In this document: positions 40,881-49,802 of the stretch, piece after piece
Layout of the letters: each line of letters starts with the position of its first letter
Position numbering within the stretch: the stretch's first letter is position 1
Assembly (NCBI GenBank): GCA_017443515.1
Contig: JAFRXM010000001.1
Coordinates: forward strand, 1-64,000
DNA from: Bacillota bacterium
GTDB lineage: Bacteria > Bacillota > Clostridia > Peptostreptococcales > Anaerovoracaceae
Length of the DNA stretch: 64,000 nt
Reading direction: 5' to 3'
The notes under the pieces: generated by a model
What the model was told of the DNA's origin: nothing
Database searches by the model: none
The model's input: only the letters and a program-made list of their open reading frames with translations
Position numbers and translations under genes: made by a program

Positions 40881-42659
40881 ATGGCAGAGGATAATAAATA
40901 CACCTTTGAAAACGAGGAGTACCGCCAGACGTATTGGCATACTTGCTCCCACATCATGGCGCAGGCCGTAAAGAGGCTCTGGCCGGAAGTAAAGCTGGCT
41001 ATAGGCCCGTCCATCAAAGAAGGATGGTACTACGACATGCTCGCTCCGTTCTCGTTCACACCCGAGCACATGGAGCAGATAGAAGCCGAGATGAAGAAGA
41101 TATGCAAGGAGAACCTTCCCCTGGAACGCTTCGTGCTTCCAAGAGATGAAGCCCTTGCTTTCATGAAGGAAAAGGAAGAACCCTTTAAGGTCGAGCTCAT
41201 AAACGACCTTCCGGAGGGCGAGGAGATATCCTTCTATAAACAGGGAGAGTTCACGGACCTTTGCGCAGGCCCGCACCTAGACCGCACAGGCCGCGTAAAG
41301 CATAACGCTTTCAAGCTGCTCACCTGCAACGCCGCCTACTGGCGCGGAGATTCCAGCCGCGAGACCCTTCAGAGGATCTACGGAATAGCCTTCCCCAAAA
41401 AAGAAGAGCTGGACGAGTATATCAAAAAACTCGAAGAGGCAAAGCTCCGCGACCACCGCAAGATAGGCAAGGATATGTCGCTGTTCATGACCGACGAGCT
41501 CGTAGGCCGCGGCATGCCGATGTTCCTTCCCAAGGGCTACACGCTCTGGCGCATACTTGAGAACTACATCAGGGACAAGGAGATAAAACTTGGCTATCAG
41601 CACGTGCTCACACCCTGTGTAGGCACCGTACAGCTCTACAAGACCTCCGGTCACTGGGATCACTACAAGGAGAATATGTTCCCGGCCATGCAGGTGGACG
41701 AAGAGACCTACGTGCTGCGCCCGATGAACTGCCCGCACCACATGCGCATATACGCTAACCAGCCGCACTCCTACAGGAACCTGCCGGTAAGGATAGGCGA
41801 GATAGCCCACGACTTCCGTTACGAAGCTTCCGGAGCTCTTAAGGGCATTGAAAGAGGCAGGCACTTCTGCCAGAACGACGCCCACCTCTTCGTAACACCG
41901 GACCAGATCAAGGACGAGTTCAAGAGGGTAGTGGATCTGATCTTCGACACCTACAAGGACTTCGGCATCACCGATTACCGCATGGTGCTGTCGCTGCGCG
42001 ATCCTGCTGACAAGGTCAAGTATCACGACGATGACGAGATGTGGAACACCGCTGAGAACGCTCTTCGCGACGTGCTCAACGAGCTCGGCCTGGATTACAC
42101 CGAAGAGATTGGCGAGGCCGCGTTCTACGGCCCCAAGCTGGATGTAAACGTAAAGCCCGCGGTAGGCGCCGAGTACACGCTCTCCACCTGCCAGCTGGAC
42201 TTCTGCCTGCCGGCAAAGTTCAACCTGGTCTACATGGATAAGGACAGCGTTGAGCGCACACCCGTGGTCATACACAGGGCCATCCTCGGATCTTTGGACC
42301 GCTTCATGGCCTACCTCATAGAAGAGACCATGGGCGCTTTCCCGACCTGGCTTGCTCCGGTGCAGGTAAAGATCCTGCCCGTTACGGACCGCGCCTGCGA
42401 GTACGCCGTTGATATCTGCGAAAAGCTCGAGGCCCTTGGCTACCGCGCCGAGGTCGACAACCGCAACGAGAAGACCGGCCGCAAGATCCGCGACGCACAG
42501 ATCGAAAAGGTACCGTACATGATAGTCGTCGGCGACCGCGACATGGAAAACTCCACGCTTGCCCCGCGCCACCGCGCAGAAGGCGACCTCGGGACCATGA
42601 CCTACGATCAGTTCCTGGCCATCTTAAAAGACGACGTCGACAACAAGAAGATAAAGTAA
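40881..42659 (+). CDS. thrS: Threonyl-tRNA synthetase lacking the TGS domain
   Basis: It charges tRNA-Thr. The protein starts directly with the editing (N2) domain: EYRQTYWHTCSHIMAQAVKR, then LAIGPSIKEGWYYDM. The catalytic core has ILENYIRDKEIKLGYQHVLT, MNCPHHMRIY with the zinc Cys, GRHFCQNDAHLF and PVVIHRAILGSLDRFMAYLI, then the anticodon-binding domain to the end. At 592 residues it is about 50 shorter than the common form because the N-terminal TGS/N1 domain is missing. Such short forms exist in some bacteria. The start ATG has a strong AAGGAGGA. A terminator follows. Confidence 0.95.
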   Translation: MAEDNKYTFENEEYRQTYWHTCSHIMAQAVKRLWPEVKLAIGPSIKEGWYYDMLAPFSFTPEHMEQIEAEMKKICKENLPLERFVLPRDEALAFMKEKEEPFKVELINDLPEGEEISFYKQGEFTDLCAGPHLDRTGRVKHNAFKLLTCNAAYWRGDSSRETLQRIYGIAFPKKEELDEYIKKLEEAKLRDHRKIGKDMSLFMTDELVGRGMPMFLPKGYTLWRILENYIRDKEIKLGYQHVLTPCVGTVQLYKTSGHWDHYKENMFPAMQVDEETYVLRPMNCPHHMRIYANQPHSYRNLPVRIGEIAHDFRYEASGALKGIERGRHFCQNDAHLFVTPDQIKDEFKRVVDLIFDTYKDFGITDYRMVLSLRDPADKVKYHDDDEMWNTAENALRDVLNELGLDYTEEIGEAAFYGPKLDVNVKPAVGAEYTLSTCQLDFCLPAKFNLVYMDKDSVERTPVVIHRAILGSLDRFMAYLIEETMGAFPTWLAPVQVKILPVTDRACEYAVDICEKLEALGYRAEVDNRNEKTGRKIRDAQIEKVPYMIVVGDRDMENSTLAPRHRAEGDLGTMTYDQFLAILKDDVDNKKIK

Positions 42660-42672
42660 GCTGGCATCAGCG

Positions 42673-42709
42673 CCGCGCAGGTCCAAAAGGGCTTGCGCGG
42701 TCTTTTGCT
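42673..42709 (+). terminator. Terminator after thrS
   Basis: CCGCGCA (42673-42679) pairs with TGCGCGG (42694-42700), followed by TCTTTTGCTCTTT. Good stem, slightly broken T-run. Confidence 0.75.
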
Positions 42710-42733
42710 CTTTGTATTTCACAAGTCTTTTAC

Positions 42734-42762
42734 TTGCTTTAAGGGGCTGTTGGATTTATAAT
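42734..42762 (+). promoter_or_regulatory. Promoter very close to the next start codon
   Basis: TTGCTT (42734-42739) and TATAAT (42757-42762) with 17-base spacing. The ATG is at 42771, so a transcript beginning at the usual distance would have almost no leader. Confidence 0.65.
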
Positions 42763-42770
42763 TAAGTGAT

Positions 42771-44123
42771 ATGAGGATTTTAACAGCTATAGCAGGATTA
42801 CTTATCTGCGCTACAGGAGCTTTTAGTTTTGTGGTCTACAGCAACCCGTTCACGGATATTGCGTTCGTGGTAGGGGTCGTAATGATGATCGCAGGCGTGC
42901 TCCACACTGTAGCATATCTCGTTTCCGGACGCGGAGCAAACCGCCTCACGGATACAGCGCTCGTAGAAGGTCTGGTAACGTTCTTCTACGGTTTTGCAGT
43001 GCTCAACAACCAGGTCACGGACCAGAGTCTTACGATGTTCTTCGGCACCTGGCTTACGATCTGCGGTGTAACAAGGATATCGCAGAGCTTTTACGTAAGC
43101 CGCTTCAACCCCAGGGACTGGGCCAAGATAATGCCTTTAGGGCTGGTCGCTACCATGCTCGGCGTCGTGATGATGATGCCAAGCCTTCTTTCGGCTGTGA
43201 TGCCCCTGATGCTGGTAGGCGGAGCCTTCCTTATCGACGGCCTCAGCATACTGGTCTACGCCATGTTCATGCGCAGAAAGGACGCTGAAAAGGGAAGAGC
43301 CGAAACCGAGGCCCGACAGAGGGCGGAGGCCAAAAAGCAGCTGCAGCGCACCAAAAGGGAGCAGCGCGACAAGCTCCGCAGCCTCAACAAACAGGAGCGC
43401 GATGCCGCGCAGGCAAAGCTTCTTGCGGATCAGCGCGCTTACGAGGAGGCCAAAAAACAGGAGAAGCTGGCCAAGCGCCAGGCGCGCAGCGCAATGGTGG
43501 AAGCCCAGAGCGCAACCATACCTATGACAAAAGAAGAAGTTGCAGAGGTGGTAGAGGGCGCTCCAAAAGAGCAGCTCGAAGAGGACGCAAGGGTCCTTGC
43601 TGAAGCAAAGGCCGAAGCCGAAAAGGCAGCTGAGCCCGAAAAGCCGCTCTCCGAAGGCGAAAAGGCCGTTGAGGGGCTCGCCCAGAGCGTAGCCGAGCTC
43701 GATGCCGCCTCGAGGGTCAGCTTCAAGGCCCCCGAAGAGATCCCGGTCATAAACGTGGACGACATCCTTAAGGAAAAGAAGTCCAGAAGGGACGCTTCCG
43801 AGGGCGAACAGAAGCTCGGCGCCGTAAACCTCGAAGAGGTCGAGAACGGCAGCCGCGTGGTCTTCGAAAAGGTGGAGCTCCCGCAGCCCGAACTTGCTTC
43901 CGCGACTGAAAAGAACGTCAGCAGGGAAGATGTCCTGCAGAAGATAGAAAGCGAAAAGCTCCCGCAGCTCGAGATCGTCGACTATTCGCCGATAGATTTT
44001 GACGAGTCTGAACCGGAGCCTTCGGAAAAGGTACAGGACGCGGCCCAGGCCGAAAAAAACGTAAAGGACGATAAGTTCTTCACCCAGGTCCTGGATCTTA
44101 CATGGAAAGATGAAGAGGTATAG
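42771..44123 (+). CDS. HdeD/DUF308-like membrane protein with long charged coiled-coil tail
   Basis: The first 170 residues hold six hydrophobic segments with the repeated pattern of HdeD/DUF308 proteins (AGLLICATGAFSFVVY; VVGVVMMIAGVLHTVAYLVS; MFFGTWLTICGVTRISQSFY; VGGAFLIDGLSILVYAMF). From about 172 to 450 there is a very charged, Ala/Glu/Lys/Gln-rich region, with strong coiled-coil features at 172-240 and an acidic disordered part thereafter. This tail is not part of HdeD. No ribosome binding site is visible before ATG 42771, and the -10 box is nine bases upstream, so the mRNA may be leaderless. It is followed by gpmI after one base. Confidence 0.75.
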   Translation: MRILTAIAGLLICATGAFSFVVYSNPFTDIAFVVGVVMMIAGVLHTVAYLVSGRGANRLTDTALVEGLVTFFYGFAVLNNQVTDQSLTMFFGTWLTICGVTRISQSFYVSRFNPRDWAKIMPLGLVATMLGVVMMMPSLLSAVMPLMLVGGAFLIDGLSILVYAMFMRRKDAEKGRAETEARQRAEAKKQLQRTKREQRDKLRSLNKQERDAAQAKLLADQRAYEEAKKQEKLAKRQARSAMVEAQSATIPMTKEEVAEVVEGAPKEQLEEDARVLAEAKAEAEKAAEPEKPLSEGEKAVEGLAQSVAELDAASRVSFKAPEEIPVINVDDILKEKKSRRDASEGEQKLGAVNLEEVENGSRVVFEKVELPQPELASATEKNVSREDVLQKIESEKLPQLEIVDYSPIDFDESEPEPSEKVQDAAQAEKNVKDDKFFTQVLDLTWKDEEV

Positions 44124-44124
44124 C

Positions 44125-45699
44125 ATGAACAGACCAGTGATGCTGCTTATAATGGACGGTTTCGGGATAGCCCCTCCGGGTCCCGGAAACGCCATATACG
44201 CTGCAAAGACTCCGAATCTGGATGAGCTTCTCAAAAGCTGCCCCAACGCGCAGCTTCAGGCAAGCGGCAGGTTCGTGGGGCTTCCCGACGGCCAGATGGG
44301 TAACTCCGAAGTCGGGCATACCAACATGGGCGCCGGCCGCGTAGTCTGGCAGGAGCTCTCAAAGATCACAAACGAGATAGAAAACGGCGAATTCTTCAAG
44401 AATCCGGACCTTGCCGCTGCCATGGAGCACGCGAAGGAAGGGCACGCTCTGCACCTTATGGGGCTTCTTTCCGACGGCGGAGTGCATTCGCACAACACCC
44501 ACCTATACGCGCTGCTTAGGATGGCCGCGCAGTACGGTCTTAAGGAAGCCTACGTGCACTGCATATTGGACGGAAGGGACGTTCCTCCCGCCTGCGCAGA
44601 AAAATACATCGCAGAGCTTCAGGAAGAGATGACCAGGATCGGCTGCGGCGAGATAGCCACCATTGCAGGCCGCTTCTACACCATGGACCGCGACAAGCGC
44701 TGGGAGCGCGTGCAGCTCTCCTACGACTGCTACACCCTTGGCGAAGGCTATAAAGAGCTCACGCCCGAGGCCCTCATGGAGCGCGCCAGAAAAGACGGCG
44801 AAAACGACGAGTTCGTAAAGCCGGGCATCGTAGCCGAGTGCTCCGTGTGCGAAGGCGGCAGGGAAGCTGACTGCAGCGTCGCGAAACACACCATCCACGA
44901 CGGCGATTCCGTCATCTTCTTCAACTTCCGTCCCGACAGGGCAAGGGAGATAACCCGCTGTTTCGTGGATCCGAACTTCGACGGTTTCGAGCGCAAAGTG
45001 ATACTAAAGGACCTTTGCTACGTGTGCTTTACCACCTATGACGCTACCATACCCAACGTGCGCATAGCGTTCAAGCCGCAGTCGCTTAAGAACACCCTGG
45101 GCGAGTACGTTTCGGGCCTTGGCTTAAAGCAGCTTCGCATAGCAGAGACGGAAAAATACGCCCACGTGACCTTCTTCTTCAACGGCGGCCTTGAGGCCCC
45201 GTACGAAGGCGAGGAGCGCATACTTGTGCCGTCTCCAAAGGTCGCAACTTACGATCTTCAGCCGGAGATGAGCGCCTATACAGTCACCGAAAAAGTGCTC
45301 GAACGCATAGAAAGCGGCGAGCTCGACATGATAATAATGAACCTGGCCAACTGCGATATGGTAGGCCACACAGGGGTTTTCGACGCCGCGGTAGCAGCTG
45401 TGGAAACGGTAGATACCTGCGTCGGAAAGATCGCAAAAGCCATTAAGAAGGCTGGCGGACGCCTCATCGTCACCGCGGACCACGGCAATGCTGACGAGAT
45501 GCTGGACGCGGAAGGCAACATTGTCACCGCCCACTCCACCAATCCGGTGCCGGTAATACTTGTGAACGGTCCGGCAGGGGCGGACGGCACACCGGCAGGC
45601 ATCAGGTCCGGCGCGCTGTGCGATCTTGCGCCGACACTGCTTGAGCTTATGGAACTGCCCGTCCCTAAAGAGATGGAAGGGCACAGTCTGTTAGTATAG
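44125..45699 (+). CDS. gpmI: 2,3-bisphosphoglycerate-independent phosphoglycerate mutase
   Basis: Interconverts 3- and 2-phosphoglycerate in glycolysis using a Mn-dependent phosphoserine. The N-terminus MNRPVMLLIMDGFGIAPPGP with metal ligand Asp11 and the nucleophile region GQMGNSEVGHTNMGAGR with Ser61 are clear, as are CILDGRDVPP, GRFYTMDRDKRWER and VTADHGNADEM. It has 524 residues, slightly longer than usual. I start at ATG 44125 with GAAGAGG before it; upstream in-frame codons lie in the preceding gene. It starts two bases after the previous stop. Confidence 0.97.
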   Translation: MNRPVMLLIMDGFGIAPPGPGNAIYAAKTPNLDELLKSCPNAQLQASGRFVGLPDGQMGNSEVGHTNMGAGRVVWQELSKITNEIENGEFFKNPDLAAAMEHAKEGHALHLMGLLSDGGVHSHNTHLYALLRMAAQYGLKEAYVHCILDGRDVPPACAEKYIAELQEEMTRIGCGEIATIAGRFYTMDRDKRWERVQLSYDCYTLGEGYKELTPEALMERARKDGENDEFVKPGIVAECSVCEGGREADCSVAKHTIHDGDSVIFFNFRPDRAREITRCFVDPNFDGFERKVILKDLCYVCFTTYDATIPNVRIAFKPQSLKNTLGEYVSGLGLKQLRIAETEKYAHVTFFFNGGLEAPYEGEERILVPSPKVATYDLQPEMSAYTVTEKVLERIESGELDMIIMNLANCDMVGHTGVFDAAVAAVETVDTCVGKIAKAIKKAGGRLIVTADHGNADEMLDAEGNIVTAHSTNPVPVILVNGPAGADGTPAGIRSGALCDLAPTLLELMELPVPKEMEGHSLLV

Positions 45700-45713
45700 A
45701 ACAAAGGGGAAAT

Positions 45714-46595
45714 ATGGAATCAGGGAGCGCAGTAAATACAAGGAGCGCAAAACACAGGAAGGCAAAGAAAGGCGGCGGTCTGGGGCCCGTCCGCTGGGTC
45801 CTGTTTGCAATATGCATATGTGTTTTCTGCTTCAGCGGGTACAAGCTGTACGACAAGTACAAGATGTACAAGGAAAACAAGGAAGCCTACGCCGAGATCA
45901 ACGAGGTGGTCATCCAGCCGGCAAGCTACAACATCCCCAGCATCGAGCAGGAAGGCGAAAGCACGGGGCCTCTTCCCCAGCGCCTTGCCAACCCGATACC
46001 GGAGATCGATTTTGCAGTGCTTGCCGACATGGACAAGAACGCCTTCGGCTGGCTCTACATACCGGACACCGTCATGAACTACCCGGTGGTAAAGGGCAAG
46101 GACAACGATTATTATCTCAACCACGCCCTGGGCGGCAAGTGGAACAACGGCGGCTGTCCTTTCGTGGACTACAGGAACAAGGACGGTTTTGAGGACTACA
46201 ACACGGTCATCTACGGGCACCATCTGCGCAACGGCATGATGTTCGCGTGCCTGGACGACTACGCAAAGCAGGAGTTCTACGACGCCCACCCGGTGGTCTA
46301 CTTCACCACGGAAAGCGGAAAGTACATACTCAGGATCTTTGCGGCGTACACAACGCACTCCACCTCGGACGCCTACAACAGGTCGTTCAAAAACGAAGAG
46401 GCCTTCATGAACTGGGTGGACAAAGCACTGGAGCAGTCCAAGATCAAGACCGATGTCGAGATCACAGCACAGGACAAGGTGCTGACGCTTTCCACCTGCG
46501 CCTACAACTTCAGCGGCGCAAGGTTCGTGGTGCACTGCAGGCTCGACAAGTGCCCGCAGGACAACTGGTACGAAGACGAATGGAATCTGATCTGA
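45714..46595 (+). CDS. srtB: Class B sortase
   Basis: A membrane-anchored transpeptidase that attaches surface proteins to the peptidoglycan. A basic N-terminus leads to the transmembrane segment (WVLFAICICVFCFSGYKLYD, about 28-47), and the extracellular catalytic domain follows. The active site is visible: YGHH with His169, TLSTC with Cys262, and Arg270 in GARFVVHCR. The segment LYIPDTVMNYPVVKGKDNDY (114-133) is typical for class B. It has 293 residues. No sorting substrate with an obvious NPQTN-type motif is in the window. Confidence 0.94.
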   Translation: MESGSAVNTRSAKHRKAKKGGGLGPVRWVLFAICICVFCFSGYKLYDKYKMYKENKEAYAEINEVVIQPASYNIPSIEQEGESTGPLPQRLANPIPEIDFAVLADMDKNAFGWLYIPDTVMNYPVVKGKDNDYYLNHALGGKWNNGGCPFVDYRNKDGFEDYNTVIYGHHLRNGMMFACLDDYAKQEFYDAHPVVYFTTESGKYILRIFAAYTTHSTSDAYNRSFKNEEAFMNWVDKALEQSKIKTDVEITAQDKVLTLSTCAYNFSGARFVVHCRLDKCPQDNWYEDEWNLI

Positions 46596-46606
46596 AAGGA
46601 TAAGAT

Positions 46607-48298
46607 ATGGACTATAAAAAACTGGCTGAGCTTCTCTTTGCGGACATAAAGAAGACTCCGCAGGATTACGAGGCCGAATACCCAAAAAGAGGGCTTTCTG
46701 AAGGCGCGCTGGTAACAAGGCTTGCGCCCAGCCCCACGGGTTTCATACATCTGGGCAATCTCTACGGAGCGCTTGTGGACGAAAGGCTGGCCCATCAGGG
46801 CGGCGGCGTCTGCTACCTGCGCATAGAGGACACAGACGAAAAGCGCGAGGTCGAAGGTGCGGTCCCCGTGCTTTTGGATGTTCTCAGCTATTTTGGAATA
46901 GAGTTCGACGAAGGAGCCTGCAAGGCGGACAAGCCCGGCTGCAGGCCCAGTTCTGTTGAGCCAAGCGCTGGCGAGACCGGTGCCTACGGGCCCTACTGGC
47001 AGAGCATGCGCAGCGAGATATACAAGGCCTGCGTAAAGCAGCTGGTGGCCGAAGGAAAAGCCTATCCCTGCTTCATGAGCGAAGAGGAGATAGCAGCCAT
47101 CAGGGAAGAGCAGAGCGCAAACAAGATAGACCCGGGCATCTACGGAAAGTACGCAAAGCACCGGGATCTTTCCTTTGAGGAAGTCGAGCAGCGCATAAAA
47201 GAAGGGCAGCCCTGGGTGGTCCGCTTCCGCTCTGAAGGCGATCCTTCGCGCTATTTTACCGCAAAGGACGCTATACGCGGGGATCTTTCGATGCCTGAGA
47301 ACATCCAGGACGTCGTGATCCTTAAAAAGAACGACCTTCCCACATACCACTTCGCGCACGTGGTGGACGACCACTTCATGCGCACAGATATAGTGGTGCG
47401 CGGCGAGGAATGGATGGCCAGCCTTCCCATACACGTGCAGCTGTTTGAGGCCATGGGCTGGGAACTTCCGCTCTACTGCCACACCACCTCGCTCATGAAG
47501 ATAGACGAAGCCACCGGCCAGAAGCGCAAGCTCTCAAAGCGCAAGGACCCGGAGCTGGGCCTTTCGTTCTACAAGGAGCTGGGCTACTTCCCCGAGGCCG
47601 TGCGCGAGTATCTGATGACCATACTGTGCTCCGATTTCGAGGAGTGGCGCATAGCCAACCCGGAAACGGATTACAACGAGTTCGTCTTCTCGCCCGAAAA
47701 GATGAGCGATTCGGGCACGCTGTTCGATATCAACAAGCTGAACGATGTGTCCAAGGACGTCCTTGCCAGAAAGAGCGCCGAAGAGATCTACGATTTCATG
47801 CTCGGCTGGGCAAAGGAGTTCGATCAGGAAAAATACGCGCTGATAGCGGAAAACAGGGATATGCTGCTTAAGGTCTTCGACATAGACCGCGGCGGCGAAA
47901 AGCCCAGAAAAGACCTTGTCTACGCCCAGCAGATCTTTGCATTCATAAAGTACTTCTTCGACGAGACCTTTGAGTACGAGTCCGAGTGGCCCGCGGAAGT
48001 CAGTGCCGAAGACAGAAAAGAGATACTGCGCCGCTATATAGAAGGCTACGACCCAGCGGATGACAATTCCGCCTGGTTCGAGAAGATCCGCGGTATAACA
48101 GCGGATCTGGGCTACGCGGTAAAGCCCAAGGATCACAAGAAGAACCCCGACAGTTACAAGGGCCACGTCGGCCACGTCAGCGGGGTCATAAGAATAGCCA
48201 TCACCGGAAGGGCCAACAGCCCGGACCTTTGGACCATACAGCAGATCATGGGCCAAAAGATGGTAAAAGCCCGCATAGAAAGAGCCGCAAACGCTTAA
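46607..48298 (+). CDS. gltX: Glutamyl-tRNA synthetase
   Basis: Charges tRNA with glutamate. The class I signatures are HIGH-type FIHLGN (46-51, after TRLAPSPTG) and KLSKRKD around residue 305. An N-terminal extension of about 35 residues precedes the Rossmann fold, and the central part contains LPTYHFAHVVDDHFMRTDIV. It belongs to the longer clostridial GltX form of about 550 residues; here 563. The C-terminal domain (about 330-563) is the anticodon-binding part. The start at 46607 has GAAAGGATAAG. It follows the sortase after 11 bases. Confidence 0.93.
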   Translation: MDYKKLAELLFADIKKTPQDYEAEYPKRGLSEGALVTRLAPSPTGFIHLGNLYGALVDERLAHQGGGVCYLRIEDTDEKREVEGAVPVLLDVLSYFGIEFDEGACKADKPGCRPSSVEPSAGETGAYGPYWQSMRSEIYKACVKQLVAEGKAYPCFMSEEEIAAIREEQSANKIDPGIYGKYAKHRDLSFEEVEQRIKEGQPWVVRFRSEGDPSRYFTAKDAIRGDLSMPENIQDVVILKKNDLPTYHFAHVVDDHFMRTDIVVRGEEWMASLPIHVQLFEAMGWELPLYCHTTSLMKIDEATGQKRKLSKRKDPELGLSFYKELGYFPEAVREYLMTILCSDFEEWRIANPETDYNEFVFSPEKMSDSGTLFDINKLNDVSKDVLARKSAEEIYDFMLGWAKEFDQEKYALIAENRDMLLKVFDIDRGGEKPRKDLVYAQQIFAFIKYFFDETFEYESEWPAEVSAEDRKEILRRYIEGYDPADDNSAWFEKIRGITADLGYAVKPKDHKKNPDSYKGHVGHVSGVIRIAITGRANSPDLWTIQQIMGQKMVKARIERAANA

Positions 48299-48317
48299 AA
48301 CCCCACCGGAGAACCAC

Positions 48318-49799
48318 ATGAATTACAACAGTACAAGAGGACAGGCCCCGCAGATGAACGTCTGCAGCGCCATAATAAAGGGTATAGCCTCCGACAAGGG
48401 GCTGTATGTTCCTGAAAGCTTCCCTAAGCTTACGAAAAGCTGGGAAGAACTTTCGATGCTCAATTACAAGGAGCTTGCCTACACCGTGCTCGCGCCGTAC
48501 ATCCCGGAGTTTACCGAAGAAGAGCTCAAAGCCTGCATTTCCGGAGCCTACGACGGAAAGTTCTCCGAAGAGGAGATAGTACCCGTAAGAAAGGCCGGCG
48601 GAGCCTGGTTCATAGAGCTCTACCACGGCCCAACGGCGGCTTTTAAGGATATGGCCCTGCAGCTGATGCCGTGGCTTCTTACCAAGAGCGTTGAAAAGCA
48701 GCACGAGGACAAGACCGTGGTAATACTGGTCTCCACCTCGGGCGACACCGGAATGGCCGCCTTAAAAGGCTTTGAGAACGTCCCCGGCACCCAGATCGTG
48801 GTCTTCTTCCCAGACGGAGCCGTAAGCCCCGTCCAGGAGCAGCAGATGCGCACGGCCAGCGGGAACAACGCCCATGTGTTCTCCATCCTTGGCAACTTCG
48901 ACGACGCTCAGACCACCCAGAAACAGATACTTAACGATAAGGAGCTTTCGGAGCGCATGGCTGAAAAGGGCTACACCTTCAGCGCCGCAAACTCCATGAA
49001 CATAGGAAGGCTCATTCCCCAGATCGTCTATTACGTATGGGGCTACTCCAGGCTCGTGGCGAACGGCACCGTAAAGGCCGGCGATCCTGTCAACATCTGC
49101 GTTCCGTCCGGAAACTTCGGAAACATACTCTCGGCCTACTACGCCATGCGGATGGGAGTGCCTGTAAAGAGGCTCATCTGCGCTTCCAATAAAAACAAAG
49201 TCCTCACGGACTTCATAAATACCGGCACTTACGACGCCAACAGGGAGTTCTTCGTCACCAACTCCCCGTCCATGGACATACTCATCTCCAGCAACCTGGA
49301 AAGGCTTTTATACCACCTTGCTGGCAACGACGCCGAAGAGGTGAGAAGCCTCATGGGCCAGCTTACGGAAAAGGGCAGATACACCGTGGGCGCTAAGGTG
49401 CGCGACGGGCTCGAGGCACTGTTTTCCGCCGGCTACGCCGACGAGGACGAGATCTGCGCAGCCATAGGTGAACTTTACAACAGCGAAGGCTATCTGATGG
49501 ATACCCACACCGCCGTAGGATACAAGGTCTGGAAGGACTATGCAGCAAACGAGAACGACTACACTCCCGCGCTGATAGCCTCCACCGCAAGCCCCTACAA
49601 GTTCGCAGCTACCATTGCCGACAGTATAGGCATAGGGCAGGGCGCGGACCAGTTCGACACCATAGACAGGCTCATGATAGCCACCGGCTATCCGATCCCT
49701 GAGGGCCTAAAAGACCTCCGCAGCCGCAAGGTCATCCACACCGAATCCATAAGAAGAGAGGATATGAAGCAGCGCGTAGAGCAGCTTCTGGGGTTATAA
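48318..49799 (+). CDS. thrC: Threonine synthase
   Basis: Converts O-phosphohomoserine to threonine with PLP. The start MNYNSTRGQAPQMNVCSAII matches the longer threonine synthases of the yeast/E. coli type. The PLP lysine is in HGPTAAFKDMALQLMPWLLT, and the phosphate loop is near VSTSGDTGMAAL. The catalytic part includes ANSMNIGRLIPQIVYYVWGY and PSGNFGNILSAYYA. It has 493 residues, a normal length for this type. The gap to gltX is 19 bases. Since thrS is upstream, this group bears on threonine use. Confidence 0.95.
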   Translation: MNYNSTRGQAPQMNVCSAIIKGIASDKGLYVPESFPKLTKSWEELSMLNYKELAYTVLAPYIPEFTEEELKACISGAYDGKFSEEEIVPVRKAGGAWFIELYHGPTAAFKDMALQLMPWLLTKSVEKQHEDKTVVILVSTSGDTGMAALKGFENVPGTQIVVFFPDGAVSPVQEQQMRTASGNNAHVFSILGNFDDAQTTQKQILNDKELSERMAEKGYTFSAANSMNIGRLIPQIVYYVWGYSRLVANGTVKAGDPVNICVPSGNFGNILSAYYAMRMGVPVKRLICASNKNKVLTDFINTGTYDANREFFVTNSPSMDILISSNLERLLYHLAGNDAEEVRSLMGQLTEKGRYTVGAKVRDGLEALFSAGYADEDEICAAIGELYNSEGYLMDTHTAVGYKVWKDYAANENDYTPALIASTASPYKFAATIADSIGIGQGADQFDTIDRLMIATGYPIPEGLKDLRSRKVIHTESIRREDMKQRVEQLLGL

Positions 49800-49802
49800 A
49801 AC

